Positions 50,552-61,667 of a stretch of DNA of 64,000 bases are shown here, one piece after another (within the stretch, counting starts at the first letter, position 1; every line of letters begins with the position of its first letter). The DNA lies in assembly GCA_023078555.1 (NCBI GenBank), contig CM041196.1:5529658-5593657 (forward strand), in the 5' to 3' direction. A program made the translations under genes and the position numbers. Origin of the DNA: Ulva prolifera (taxonomy: Eukaryota > Chlorophyta > Ulvophyceae > Ulvales > Ulvaceae). The notes beneath the pieces are model-generated. The model did not search any database and was not told the DNA's origin. It saw only the letters and a program-made list of their open reading frames with translations.

Positions 50552-52169
50552 AGGAACTCGCATGTTGCACATGGCTGGGTTTGCCTGAAGCGGGTCCGGA
50601 CTTTTAAATGTGATGGGGCCTGGCCGTGATGCGAGCTCACCTCTGTTGGGCGAGTTGAGCAGGAAGTTGATGCATGACGCCGGCGCCGTGAGCATGTTGG
50701 AGTCTCTTGCGATCGTGCTAGACGTGCGAGCAGCAGGCTTCGTCGTGCTGTGATCGATTTGCGTGCATGCAACAGGGCATGTGCTGTGGCGAAGCAGATT
50801 ATGGCGGTGCAATGTGTGTACGGTGAGCCTGCAGCCATAGATTTGTCGAAGTCAGGCCTTTGTAATCGGCGCGGTGGGCCCATGCACCCACATCGCTGAT
50901 TGTGTCCAAGAAGTCGATGGGTGTATGGTTTGCTGTGGGCCGCGCCGTTCCATGGGGCTCACTCACGTTCCGTTTGCCTTGGAGTTGATTCTGGTCAGCT
51001 TACGACTGCGCTGCGGCTTGGTTGTGCTATGTTTCTGTGCGGCTTCTGCGATGCAGCCTTCCTCTCTGACCTTGTCTTTGTGACACGCACTCAGCAACTA
51101 TCCAGCAATGAGCGTGTGTAAAGTGTGGGCATGTCGGACGTCTCCGCGTGTCACAAGACAAACACGAGTGATCAGTTTCGTCAAGCCCTCCAAAGCTGTC
51201 ACACCTTGCGGTGGGCCTCCGCCGACAGAGTTGCCAATGCGCGCCTCCGCAAAGCGCACTATACACAGATTTCCCACTCAAGTCTGGTTTACATTGACAT
51301 ACCTGTGCCTGTTGGCAGTTTTAGCGTCACCTGAGTGAATTCGTTTTGTCTCCCATCTCCACTTCCACTGCGCGTCTCCATAGCAGCCTTACGCTGGCCC
51401 GGTTATCATGCCCAAACACTCGATAATTTTGTTCTTGAGGCATTGCCGTGTCTCCAGGTAGCATAGCTGACTTCACTTTACCAGCACGGGTATCTAAGAG
51501 TTCTACAGCCGTGTCACACAGGCCGGAAAGGTAAATGGCTCGTCAGCTCCACCGCAATTTGCAACTACAAATAGGTGCTGGATGTGTACGTTTATTCATA
51601 CATGGGCTGTGGCCACGTAGCTGCGATGATCCATCTTGCCGGGTCTTGCCGGGTGCATGGGTCAGCATCACGCCCTTGTTTGCGCTTCACCATTTATATC
51701 ATGAAAGGTGATCCATGTGACAGCGTTATCAGTTCAGCGTGTCTTGATCAGCACGATGCGCCCTGCGAGGACGCCCAGCTGCGATGCACACGACACTACG
51801 TGACGACAGCAACGCCCATTGTACAGATGGCAAGCAGCATCCCCACCCGTAAAATTTTCTGGCCAGACACGCGCCAACATTATTATGGTCTTGGTTTGGG
51901 ACGTGCCGCAAGAGCTCCGCGCATTGCCTTACGTACGCTGAGAGGCACGTCGCATGCATACTCAGCATGTGATGGCCACAAGTGCAGATGGACGTGCTGA
52001 CAAAGCCGACACAAAACACGAGAAGGGTTGCTGCAGTGCCGCATACTTAAATGAGATAGGGGACTGCCCGACTATTAGTCGTCACTCAGTTTGTGCAGGA
52101 TCATTGTGGTCCGCGACGGTTTTCCATTTCATTGCTTGCTCTGCCCCCGTAAAACGGCTTACAACGGCC
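50552..52169. other. Intergenic region
   Basis: No supported exon. Open frames on the plus strand near 50874-51338 have no motif. Confidence 0.55.
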
Positions 52170-54191
52170 ATGAACTGCCACGTGGTGACTCTTTTAGTTC
52201 TTGTCTGTTCCTGCTTCCAGGCATGTGCTGCGGTGAAGTGGCATCAATGCTCTGAGGGCCCGTTCAAGCCAGAAAGCGTGACGCTCAAACCAGACCCACC
52301 AAAAATCGGACAAGAGATCTCCTTTGATATCAAGGGGGCCTATGATCCTGAAGGTGCGCTCCACACAAATCTGCGCAGCCTCCGGAACACGCCTTGATCA
52401 ACGTCGTCTGCACGGGCGCGGTTCCATCGCGATTGACGCTGCCACGCCTGGTGTCGAGCGACCGAAGCATACATTTCTAAGGTTTGTTTTGCCCCACTGC
52501 TTTCGCATGTCGATAGCTCACAAGGCGAACAACATGTGCAGATGCCAAGGTCATCCCGCAAGGCGTATTAGATGTCGCAGTAAACTTCATGGGCACCCCA
52601 ATCTTCCAGACCCAGTGGGATCTTTGCTCAAAGACCAGCTGCCCCATTTCTCCAGGGGATCTCGACATTCATTACTCTCAGACGTTGCCTCCTATTGCCC
52701 CACCGGTGCGTTTCCTGCTGACCACTGTCACACATTCAGTGGGAGCTTTCATGCGCGTCTGGTATAGTTGAAGGGTAGATCGAGTTCTTAGTCTGTACAG
52801 CCTGTGTCATATGGATGCGGGTCCACGTTTGAGCGCTTTGCTCGTATCTTTCATGCGTGAGCTATTCACTGCTTTCCCTGGCATGTTGGAAGTCTGAGTA
52901 TGTTCACTGGCTGCTGCACTCTAATAATCATTTGTGTTTCCCGAGTCAGGTATGTTGTATTCTTGTCCCGGATGTCGTGTTTGTTGTAGATGCCCCATAT
53001 AAAGGTTCCTAGGCCGCATCGCGATGGGGACCACAGAACGTGGGGGAGAATTCTACATGTAGTACATCCAAAGGGGCGGTCTGCAGATTCTCGGATGCGG
53101 AAGTGGCGACTTCATGTCTCATGTAGTGCAGCTCTCATTCAGTTCCAGTGTGTGCACAACTGCTCACATGTGACTAATGTCTGACATCAATGCAATAGAT
53201 CATTGTGGTGGAATAGTCTGCATACAGTGAACACATGAACATCAGATACGTGTTCTTCAGGTTCTTGGCACTGAATTTTACCCACTCTGTTCGTCTGTGC
53301 CTGCTTCCACACATTTGTGACGCCACCCGGCAGTGCACATTGTGCTCCACACCTGGAGCACCTGTGGCAACAATGGCATGTCACGAGTGCCAATGATGAC
53401 TTCGCATGTGAGTCTGCGGTGTCTGTCGGGTATACGTCACTGCTGGTCGGGTGTATGATATTTGCGGCGTTGCTGTCTACGCTCCAAAATGGAGTCGTCT
53501 CGGGTCACTCGCTGCTTGTTGGGCAGAAAGCCTATCGGCCAATGCCGCCAAGGCTGCGTTCCATACCAGCACCAGAAGCACAGTCGCTATCTTCTAGGCC
53601 TCACTGCGATGCTTGCTGCTGTTGCTCTGTCCGGTGTAGCTGCTCTTGCAGGAATGGTGTTCGGAGACCAGCTCCAGACACCATAGTTGCGCTCGATGCA
53701 TTCACCATCCATGGTGATTTGCGGCACAGCAGCTGATCAGTGACTTCTTGTACGGTAGATGAACGCACCATCAATCGCGTGCTCCCGTGGCACCTCATGC
53801 TCCCCTGTTCTGCTATTCGGCGTCCTCGCATAGCTGCGCCAATCCCCGCACTGCACCCAACGCAGTCCTAGCACCAAGGAATCACTCATGCACACTGCCT
53901 TTCACGGGATCCTATCCGAACGCAGTACTGAGTGAATGCAGGATTGGTCTGCTTGATGTGGAGAGCAGCCATGGCTGGCAATGTCGGCACTGCAGCCAGT
54001 CACCATTCATGGACGTGCCTGGCCCACTGTGTGGGCTGACTTCTTCAGCCATGATCTGCTGCAATGTGCAGGGGCAGTACCGTGTGGAGCTGGCCGCCCA
54101 TGGAGATGATGGCGACCCCCTTCTCTGCCTAGTCGTCGACTTCTCCATCGGCCCGCCCAGCCTCGCCAGCGTCCTACGGGGCGACAGATAG
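52170..54191 (+). CDS. ML / NPC2-like lipid-recognition protein (plant MD-2-related type)
   Basis: A small secreted or lumenal lipid-binding protein. Exons 52170-52353, 52542-52705 and 54072-54191 join in phase to 155 residues, the usual ML length. Residues 1-22 are a signal peptide (MNCHVVTLLVLVCSC start). The mature part begins VKWHQCSEGPFKPESV, then PDPPKIGQ. Exon 2 has WDLCSKTSCPISPGDL and SQTLPPIAPP. Exon 3 has GQY-VEL and LLCLVVDFSIG. The Cys pattern and the CxxTSCPxSPGD and SQTLP words are those of plant ML-domain proteins, whose relatives bind sterols or phospholipids. The ligand is unknown. Intron 2 is long (1.37 kb) and contains a small open frame at 53489-53686. Confidence 0.92.
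53489..53686 (+). CDS. Possible small membrane protein nested in ML gene intron (weak)
   Basis: An ATG-started frame of 65 codons with a basic, Cys-containing N-terminal half and one clear hydrophobic helix (LTAMLAAVALSGVAALAGMV) near the C-terminus. An overlapping frame just upstream (about 53400-53490) is also hydrophobic, so a spliced two-helix protein is possible. There is no recognisable family. It may be chance. Confidence 0.2.
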   Translation: MESSRVTRCLLGRKPIGQCRQGCVPYQHQKHSRYLLGLTAMLAAVALSGVAALAGMVFGDQLQTP

Positions 54192-56881
54192 GCTCCCACA
54201 GCCGCTGATCCCCCGACCATTCGGAATTTTCCTCCAAAGATGACGATGCGGCAGCCCCAAGAACCAGTACACTGCATGGCAGCGCCGTGGAAGCCTTGCG
54301 CAGGAGGCTGCCTGGCGAGCTGCTGCCCCAGTCAGTTCCGGGTCATTCAGTGCAAGCAGTGGTCGAGTATGAGGGCTGTAGCCTCCGGGCAGTTTCATGC
54401 TGGAGGGTGAGGATGTGAACACATCACCTGCTGTGCAGTGGGAGCATGTTCGGAGACAGTCTTGGTTGAGAGTATATAGAGCAAGCTGCTGTCATTCACC
54501 GGGCAGTGTCATGACTTCTTTCTTTTGTTGATGGCAAAAAATGCGCAACTGTGACTGGCCCGGTGGCTGCCAAATTGCATTATTTTAGACTGTGATGTGC
54601 ATCAGAGGTAGTCAAGGTATAGATGATGCAACGTCTTTTGTTGTCCCATGCCTCACACTATTCGAGAGGGTATGAGGCCTGATGTACAGCTGCGTTATGC
54701 ACGGCGCCACCTGTCTACTAGGCGAATCTAAGGTCTAGATTCCGTTGCCATTCATTGCTGCAGGGACACAGCTGGTTGCCGTGGCGTCTGAAATTTCAAG
54801 CACATGAAACATTTTGGCTATTTGCATGAACTATTTCAGCCAGGAGAACCGCGGTCCAGCATACCTACTCTATCTGCTGTAGCTTCCGCTGTTGCAGTGT
54901 GTATGCTGTGATGATGGTCAATGCAATCTGGAGTTTGGGCTATGTTGAGATTGCGTGTGTTCAATACTCAGATCCTGTAGCAATGCCAACAACTTGTACT
55001 ACGAATGTCTGGAAGTTTTGATCTGTGGCACACGGGCATTGGCAGCTAGTGGCCCGAACATCACCCCGTTTGGACCCTGTTTGGGTGGGGGCGCAAGTTC
55101 GACTTACGTGGCAGATGTCTATGTCAGTGATCATATTCGTGTCAAAGTGAAAGAAATTTGTTGTAAAAGTGGCTGGGTAAGCTTCTGTAAAAGGTCTCGA
55201 CTCCAGCAAGCAGGACTGGCAATGAATTCATGCAACAGACTTGCGCACCCTCAGCTTCGTGGCACAAATGCATACATCTGGCACGAATGTACAGACGGCC
55301 GCAATTGCTGTTGCGAAGGAGCGAACGGATAGGCAGAGTGAATGGGATGCAGAATGTAGCCAAATAACAGGTACTTCTGTTGCAGACTTGCCATGCCACC
55401 GGCCCTGCAGACCCGACAAACACTGACCTGGCGATATGCCAGCAAAGATGCCACAGGGGCACCAAGCAGAAGGTCGACAACGTTGTCGCATAGCCAGTGG
55501 TAAAATAATGTGAGATTCAAGCTGCACTACCGAGACGATAGTATGACTGGATGTACAGCTCGGCAGATGCTAAATATTGAAGAGCATGTGCCCCTCTGAC
55601 CCACATTTGATGCAAACCACTAAGTCACAAACAAATACTAGAAATTTGGCACTTGGTGTAAAAGCAAATTGCGCTGCCAAGGTATGAGCTATCTGTCCAG
55701 AGCTGGTGTTGTGGCTGAAATGAAATTGTAATTGTGAAGGTTTTGGTCTGCATGGCGTTGCCAGGATATCTCGACTAAACTGCGATTCATCGCGCGCACA
55801 ATCCCAAGCAGACCCAAAAAGACATTCAACAGCACACTTGCTGCTGATAGATCATCTCGTGACCTTGTACTTCTGATTCTACTCACAACAAGGTGCGACG
55901 AACAAAGATGTCGCGAAGCAGGAGATCAGAAGACAAATGGAACGTCAGAATGAAGACCAGAAGGACTAACTTGTGACAAAGGTTTACGGATGGCAGCATG
56001 TGGCCGGGTGCAGTTCGCCGATAGGGAGCCGCTGCTGCTTGCTGCGATCTGTTGTACACGGGTCCCAGATCACGGATAGCGCAGACATGCTGCACCAGGA
56101 GAAGAATTGTAAGAAGTTTTGGGGCTTGGAAAAGTATCTCACACTAGTTGCAGAGTCTAGCGATTTTAAGCCGTTACCAATTATGACGCTTCCAGTTGCG
56201 GTAATGACTCACCTAATATTAATTGCTTTTCCGGGTATGTCGGGAGATAAGGCCGGTCCGCTGGACACCTCGGACGCTGGCGCTTGAACGGAGACACAGC
56301 GCCCGCTTGACATCCACGTTGCTCGAGTACACAGTGATGTTATGAATGTCGCCGTTCTCGCACCTGCCGATGACAGGATGGTCGCGCCATTGTGGCACGC
56401 AAGCGCACCACTGAGCTGCAAGTGAAATTCGGCTACGCTGGTCCTCACTACCATGCTGCGCTTGATATAAACAGGTTATGCCCGTATTTCAGGGCGTCGA
56501 TATCGCACTGCGCGTTTCGTGTCCGCAAGCGTTGCGCCACTCATTCAAACGAGCTTCTCTGGCAACGGCTGGAATGCAGCTGCGCAAACATGCCGTGCGC
56601 CTATAAACGCACATTAGGTAGAATTACAGTCATTGCACTCATTGGCGCTCCGAGTAATCGGGATGGCGCAAACGGTCCATGACGAAACGCCGCTCGGGCA
56701 TGCACAGCTCCCATGATCGTGCTCGATGTCTCAGATCAGGGTGCACGTTAGTGCGGCCACCACGACACCAGAACCACTTTTCATAACCATTTATAGCTTG
56801 ACCGCGCACAGTGGCTGGTCAAGCTCTGTAGTTGTCACGCAAATGATACAGCCCGACTCAGGCTACCGACCAGCTTCGAGT
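54192..56881. other. Intergenic region, 2.7 kb
   Basis: Lower GC than the flanking genes. No exon with a known motif is seen on either strand. Confidence 0.5.
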
Positions 56882-57802
56882 ATGGAGCTCGAGTCTGTGG
56901 AGAATGTCGTGGTGGACATTCTTTCACGTCATGAATGCTGCTGCTTGCCGGTTTCTGACCTTTTCGTCCTCTGCACGCGTGTCTTCGCGGAGCACCTGAT
57001 CCCTCGCCTCGCGCTGAGGTCTCACAGCATGCCCCGCGAATTACACGCCCTGGAGCCTTTCATCGAGTACCTCAAGGCCTGGGACTCCTCCAAACTCATC
57101 CTTATTGGTGAGGGTACAGACTGTGTGGCTCAATTATGCGTGCCTCTGCAGCAAAACCCAGCAACTGGTCCGCACATCGCCGCCTGCGCTGGTCAGACTG
57201 CGGTCCGGCAGGGCGGTTTCGGCGCGTACGAGACTCCTGACCAATCAGAGACCAGTGGAGCATCTAGTACACTTCCTTTTTATGATGTTGGTGGAGAGCA
57301 CTGGGGAGCTGGCAGGCCGCGGTCGGTGCAAAAGCGTGACCTATGCGCGACGTACGAGATACCCGAAGAACAAGTCTCCTTCATACGCCAACTACTGTGC
57401 CGCTGCCTCTTCGACTTCGTCCTGAAAGAAGCCAATGCACATAGCTTCACTGCTGCTCTCCCTCTGGAGGATGCGAGGCAGACATGCGTACAATACCTGG
57501 TGCGAGACGTTTCCAGCGACCCTGCTCTCGCTTTTGCCGGGTTCTACTGCATCCCATGCTTGCTGATCGGCAGGATTGCGCATATCTTGCAGTCAAGAAA
57601 CCTTTGTGGCCCCGATTCGCGGCGTCTGGTCGGATTGTCCGTAAGTTCGGATAGCGTAAGTGTAATTATTGTACCGACGTGTTGCTCGCGCGCTTTTGTG
57701 TCGCCCGATGCCATGTCCACGACCTCCACAACCTCTCCGCAGCCTGTCTCAGCTGTTTCTGGATGGACTGTGCGTGTGCTCGTTGCTTTTACCGCACTTT
57801 GA
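56882..57802 (+). CDS. Hypothetical protein, unrecognised
   Basis: A long uninterrupted frame. The Met at 56882 starts a sensible N-terminus (MELESVENVVVDILSRHECC), while the frame itself is open from 56726. About 250 residues look protein-like: a helical N-terminal part to about 78, a polar low-complexity middle, and a Cys/Leu-rich helical part (QVSFIRQLLCRCLFDFVL). A strong donor, GTAAGT, lies at 57640, so the true exon probably ends there. The residues after that (Ser/Thr/Val-rich, stop at 57800-57802) may be intron. No partner exon could be identified. I cannot assign a function. Confidence 0.45.
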   Translation: MELESVENVVVDILSRHECCCLPVSDLFVLCTRVFAEHLIPRLALRSHSMPRELHALEPFIEYLKAWDSSKLILIGEGTDCVAQLCVPLQQNPATGPHIAACAGQTAVRQGGFGAYETPDQSETSGASSTLPFYDVGGEHWGAGRPRSVQKRDLCATYEIPEEQVSFIRQLLCRCLFDFVLKEANAHSFTAALPLEDARQTCVQYLVRDVSSDPALAFAGFYCIPCLLIGRIAHILQSRNLCGPDSRRLVGLSVSSDSVSVIIVPTCCSRAFVSPDAMSTTSTTSPQPVSAVSGWTVRVLVAFTAL

Positions 57803-59583
57803 TGCCCAGAATCTTTCGCCCCGCGACGTGACAGCGAGTGCGCGAGCATCACTCGTAGCCATACGCGCGACGTCTACGCCGCTATTCCTGAGGCCAATAT
57901 CTCACCTACAATCGCGTGTCAGTATATTTTTTAGCGGCTGGTGAGGGCCTCTCGGGATTCCGGCGATGATGAGCCGCTCGGGTGCACTGTTGCCTCCGCG
58001 CTGCACGCATGCAGCATCCAACCACTGAGTCCGGCGCCTGATGCTTGCTCCGCCAGAACCCGCAAGATCTATTAAGGTGGAATTGTGCGTGACTGGTTTT
58101 GGCATTGCGCTCTACCGCTGCATGCCCAGCACAGTATGCATCGCGTTCGACCATGTGCTCAAGCTCAGCGGGAGAAAGTTTGCGCTCGCTGACAGGCTGC
58201 GCTGCCATCACACGCGTGCTATCACGATCTCAGAAGCCCAGAGCCATGTCACAGCTGCCAATGCGTTGAGTATGTCACTCTGAAGTGCACTGTGCCTGCG
58301 CTGTGTCCTGCGAGCTATCTCGGCGATAGCTGATGACCCAACACTGACGCCTTGCCTCGTCTGCTTCAACGTCTCCAAGCGGCGGTCGTCTCTTTCACAC
58401 AGCTATCTGCGGGTCCACCTCACGACCTCGAGAGCTCTTTTCAGTCCTTGTATCATCTTCGGAGTCACACATGTCCTTCTTCGACTCCGCGAGCTGCACA
58501 TGTAGCCGGCCGGTTGTGGGCCTGCTATCACAGGTAGAACGGTCCGCGTCAACTGCCACTTGCATGATGTGGCATGCACTTCATTGCAGGTCTGCGCGTA
58601 ACTCTGGTGGTCCAGCGTGACGCATATATCGCGGTCTAGCCTGAACTGCTTTTTGCTCCAGCTCCGGAGTGACTCTCAGAAACACCACGCATCATATCTG
58701 CTAGGTGCATTCCCCTGTGACATTCCCTCGAAGGCTACATCGACTGCACGTCGAAGCTGCTGACCGCAACCCGCAGTCCACACCTAATGTGACCAATATT
58801 GTGATGTAAACTAGGCCACACTCGAGGCACCATGCTTCGTGCAGCACCTCTTGACATCTCCTTGAAAGGCAAGTTGGCTCTAGCAGTAAGAATTTGTGTG
58901 ACAGAAGAGCGCTGCCGGTCTCAACCAGCTGATCTGCTTCCTCTGCCCTTCGCCAGGGCTCAGGCCAGGCAGTGCGACACACAATACAGCGCAGCTCCAT
59001 GTGCAGCTGTCATACAGTCCTCACAGACACACCCACTGCAGCCTGCTGGCATAGCTATCACCCATCCCATGTTACGGCCCCGAATCATGTATGCATGTAT
59101 GTATGCATGTTGCCTGAATCCTCTCGGGCGAGCCTGCTGCAGCCTATCCTCACACAGGCAGCTGCAGCCATGGCGCCCTTACCAACACAGCAGCACCTGT
59201 CACCAACCACCAACGCCGGCACTGCCCCAGCCACCGCCAGATTAGCTGCTTTCTCGCGGGTCCTGACGCCCAGTAAAAGGCCAATTAAAGCGGAGTGGCC
59301 CTCCTTGGGGACACATGTGGCAGCCACTACCTGTGTCTTGGCCGCAGTGCATGGTTGCACAGCTGCTCCACATCATGCCTTGCTTGCATGTACTTGAGCT
59401 CCTCTGCCTGAGTCACCTGACTAGCTGACTCTCGCACCTGTCCCTTCGTCGTCTTGTGTGCGTCTTTTGTGGGCAGCAGTGCATAGTTGCCCCCGCTCCC
59501 TCCCCTCCCTCCATCTCCCTATGCTGCCCTGCGCCCTGACCCCTGCGTACAGGTCTAACGGCCTTACGTGCCCCTGCGTGCAG
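57803..59583. other. Intergenic region
   Basis: May include a later exon of the hypothetical gene and an upstream exon of the exonuclease-like gene. Neither can be supported. A minus-strand open start at 58211 is discussed under rejected items. Confidence 0.45.
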
Positions 59584-61635
59584 ATGCGGGCCATGAGCGA
59601 GGTCCCAGCAGAGCTCATGCATGAGCAAGCCCTAGAAGAGATGCTGCTGTGGGAAAGCAACAAGTACATGCTGACTCACTCACCCAGCCGCCAGAAGGTT
59701 GTCTTCATGCCGCCCCCTGGCGCGCCGGGCAACTTCCCGCCACCGCCCACCTCCTACCCCCCCTCCCCGCAGTTTGGCCCCCCCTCCAGCGCCTCCATGC
59801 ACACCCCCCCTCCCGCCCCCCCTTCTCGCAGCTACCCCACCTGGCCTACTTCCTCTCCCCCTTTGACTCGTAATATATCTATGCCCCCCCCTCCCCCCTC
59901 CCCTGGCCTGGCGGCTGCAATGCCGCACTCCAGCCCCCTGAATCGTCACAACCCTCCCCATGGCCCGCCCCCAGTGAACCTCCCCGGTTTCCTCCCCTCC
60001 CCCTGCCAAGTACATCCCCCAATCCCGCCAAACCCTGAAGACGGGTCGCGCCCACAGCCACATCCACCGCTCCCCCCACACCCGCTCCCTCCGGGCGCCC
60101 CCACAGCCACCCCGCCGCGCACCGCGGCGCTCGAGGCGGCCGTCGTGGCCCTGCTGCGCACACGCCGCGCGTTTGATGGCCCGAAATCGCAGGCTGTCGA
60201 GGCTGTGCGCGCGCAGCTTGCGGTGAATCCTGAGTTCATGCATGAGCCCGTGCTCGCGTCGCTGCCGGCGTTCCACGGCTTCCTGCTCTGCCTGCCGGCG
60301 GTGCAGGTGTGGACGAGCAAGACGTCAGACATCGTGCGGTGCATGCTGCGCCGCTCGGATGACGAGCCGCCGGCGCCACCTGCCTTCACCGACGGCTGCG
60401 TGCCTCCCACCAACCACATCGACTCAGACATCCTGCAGGTAAATCCCCCCGACCCTCCCATTCTTTCTGGCCCCTCACGTCCGTATGCCAGTAGCCCTGT
60501 TGAGTAGCTGCGGAGCTATGAGACCTGCGCGGGACTCCATCGCAATGGAGGCGCAAGCGTGTCCAGATTTTTGAAAAGTGTGGCAGCTGGGGGCCGTGGC
60601 GACGTACTGCGCGGCTGTCGCCGCCACAAATGCAGCAGAGGTGCCCTGTCCATGGCCCAGTGGCGCGGTGCAGGCAGGCAGCCTGTGCGGCTCATGGGCT
60701 GCGTGTGGCGGATGCCGGGGCCGAGCCGGCCGCTGTGGCTGGCGTTCAGGCAGAGCGCACCGCATGGCATTCATGAGCACCTGTGCTGACATGACATGTT
60801 CCGGGGCACATCTGTCATGCGTGTGCTGGTGGTGAAATTGTGGGAGATGGCACCAGCACCACACAAGTTTGTGGCTCCTTGATCGAGCAGGGTCACCCGA
60901 TCATCGCGAGTGCACACACTGCTCGCGACACACCGGCAAGTGGCGCCACAGGCATCGCACAGTGCCACCTCCCAACCCAGCCACATCAGCACCAACCCCA
61001 CATCTCAGCCTCTCACCTCCCTCAGAGTTGCCGGGGTGCTGGTGTGAACTTCACACCCTCGCCTGGGTCGCCTCTCGGTGCCAACCCCGCTACGTCCCCT
61101 CCTGCCCTCTGGCCCATCCCGCGCCCCACGACACATCTCCTATGCCATGTTGTAATGTGGTGTAGCCGCATCTCTTCCAGCAGGTGGTGTGGCTAGCGGG
61201 CCAGAGTCGGAGAAGCAGGCAGCACAGCAGGATCACAACACCCTGTGACTTGTGTCACACAACAAATGGCATGCCACACCGCAGCACGCAGCACGCCGTG
61301 CAGGTCATGGCGCAGCTGCCGACCCTGTACAAGGCGGCGCACGTCTACCTCGTGTCGCGGAGGCCGCCGGCGGTCGACTCGAAGGCTGCGGTGCCGCTGC
61401 ACGTGCTGCTGCGCGCGCTGCGCTCGCCGCTGTGCGCCGCGGCGCAGTGGGCGACACACCCCGGCCTGCGCTCCGCGCCGATCCTGCTCAAGTTCCTGAA
61501 GAACGACGCCGCGCTCGCAGTCATCGCAGCCGAGAGCGACAAGGCCGACTGCGCCGCCCTCTTCATGCACCGTTACCACAACTCCTTCCGCACCGCGATG
61601 AAGGCCCTCGACTCGAACCTCGGCGGTACGAACCC

Positions 61636-61667
<32 letters not shown>

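Noticed and set aside
57906-58211. Minus-strand start MMAAQPVSERKLSPAELEHMVERD
   Set aside because: It looks like a plausible N-terminus, but no phase-compatible second exon was found on the minus strand before the hypothetical plus-strand gene.
58832-59400. Possible 5' exons of the exonuclease-like gene
   Set aside because: Several ATG-started frames exist, but none joins in phase with a convincing donor to the acceptor at 59583.
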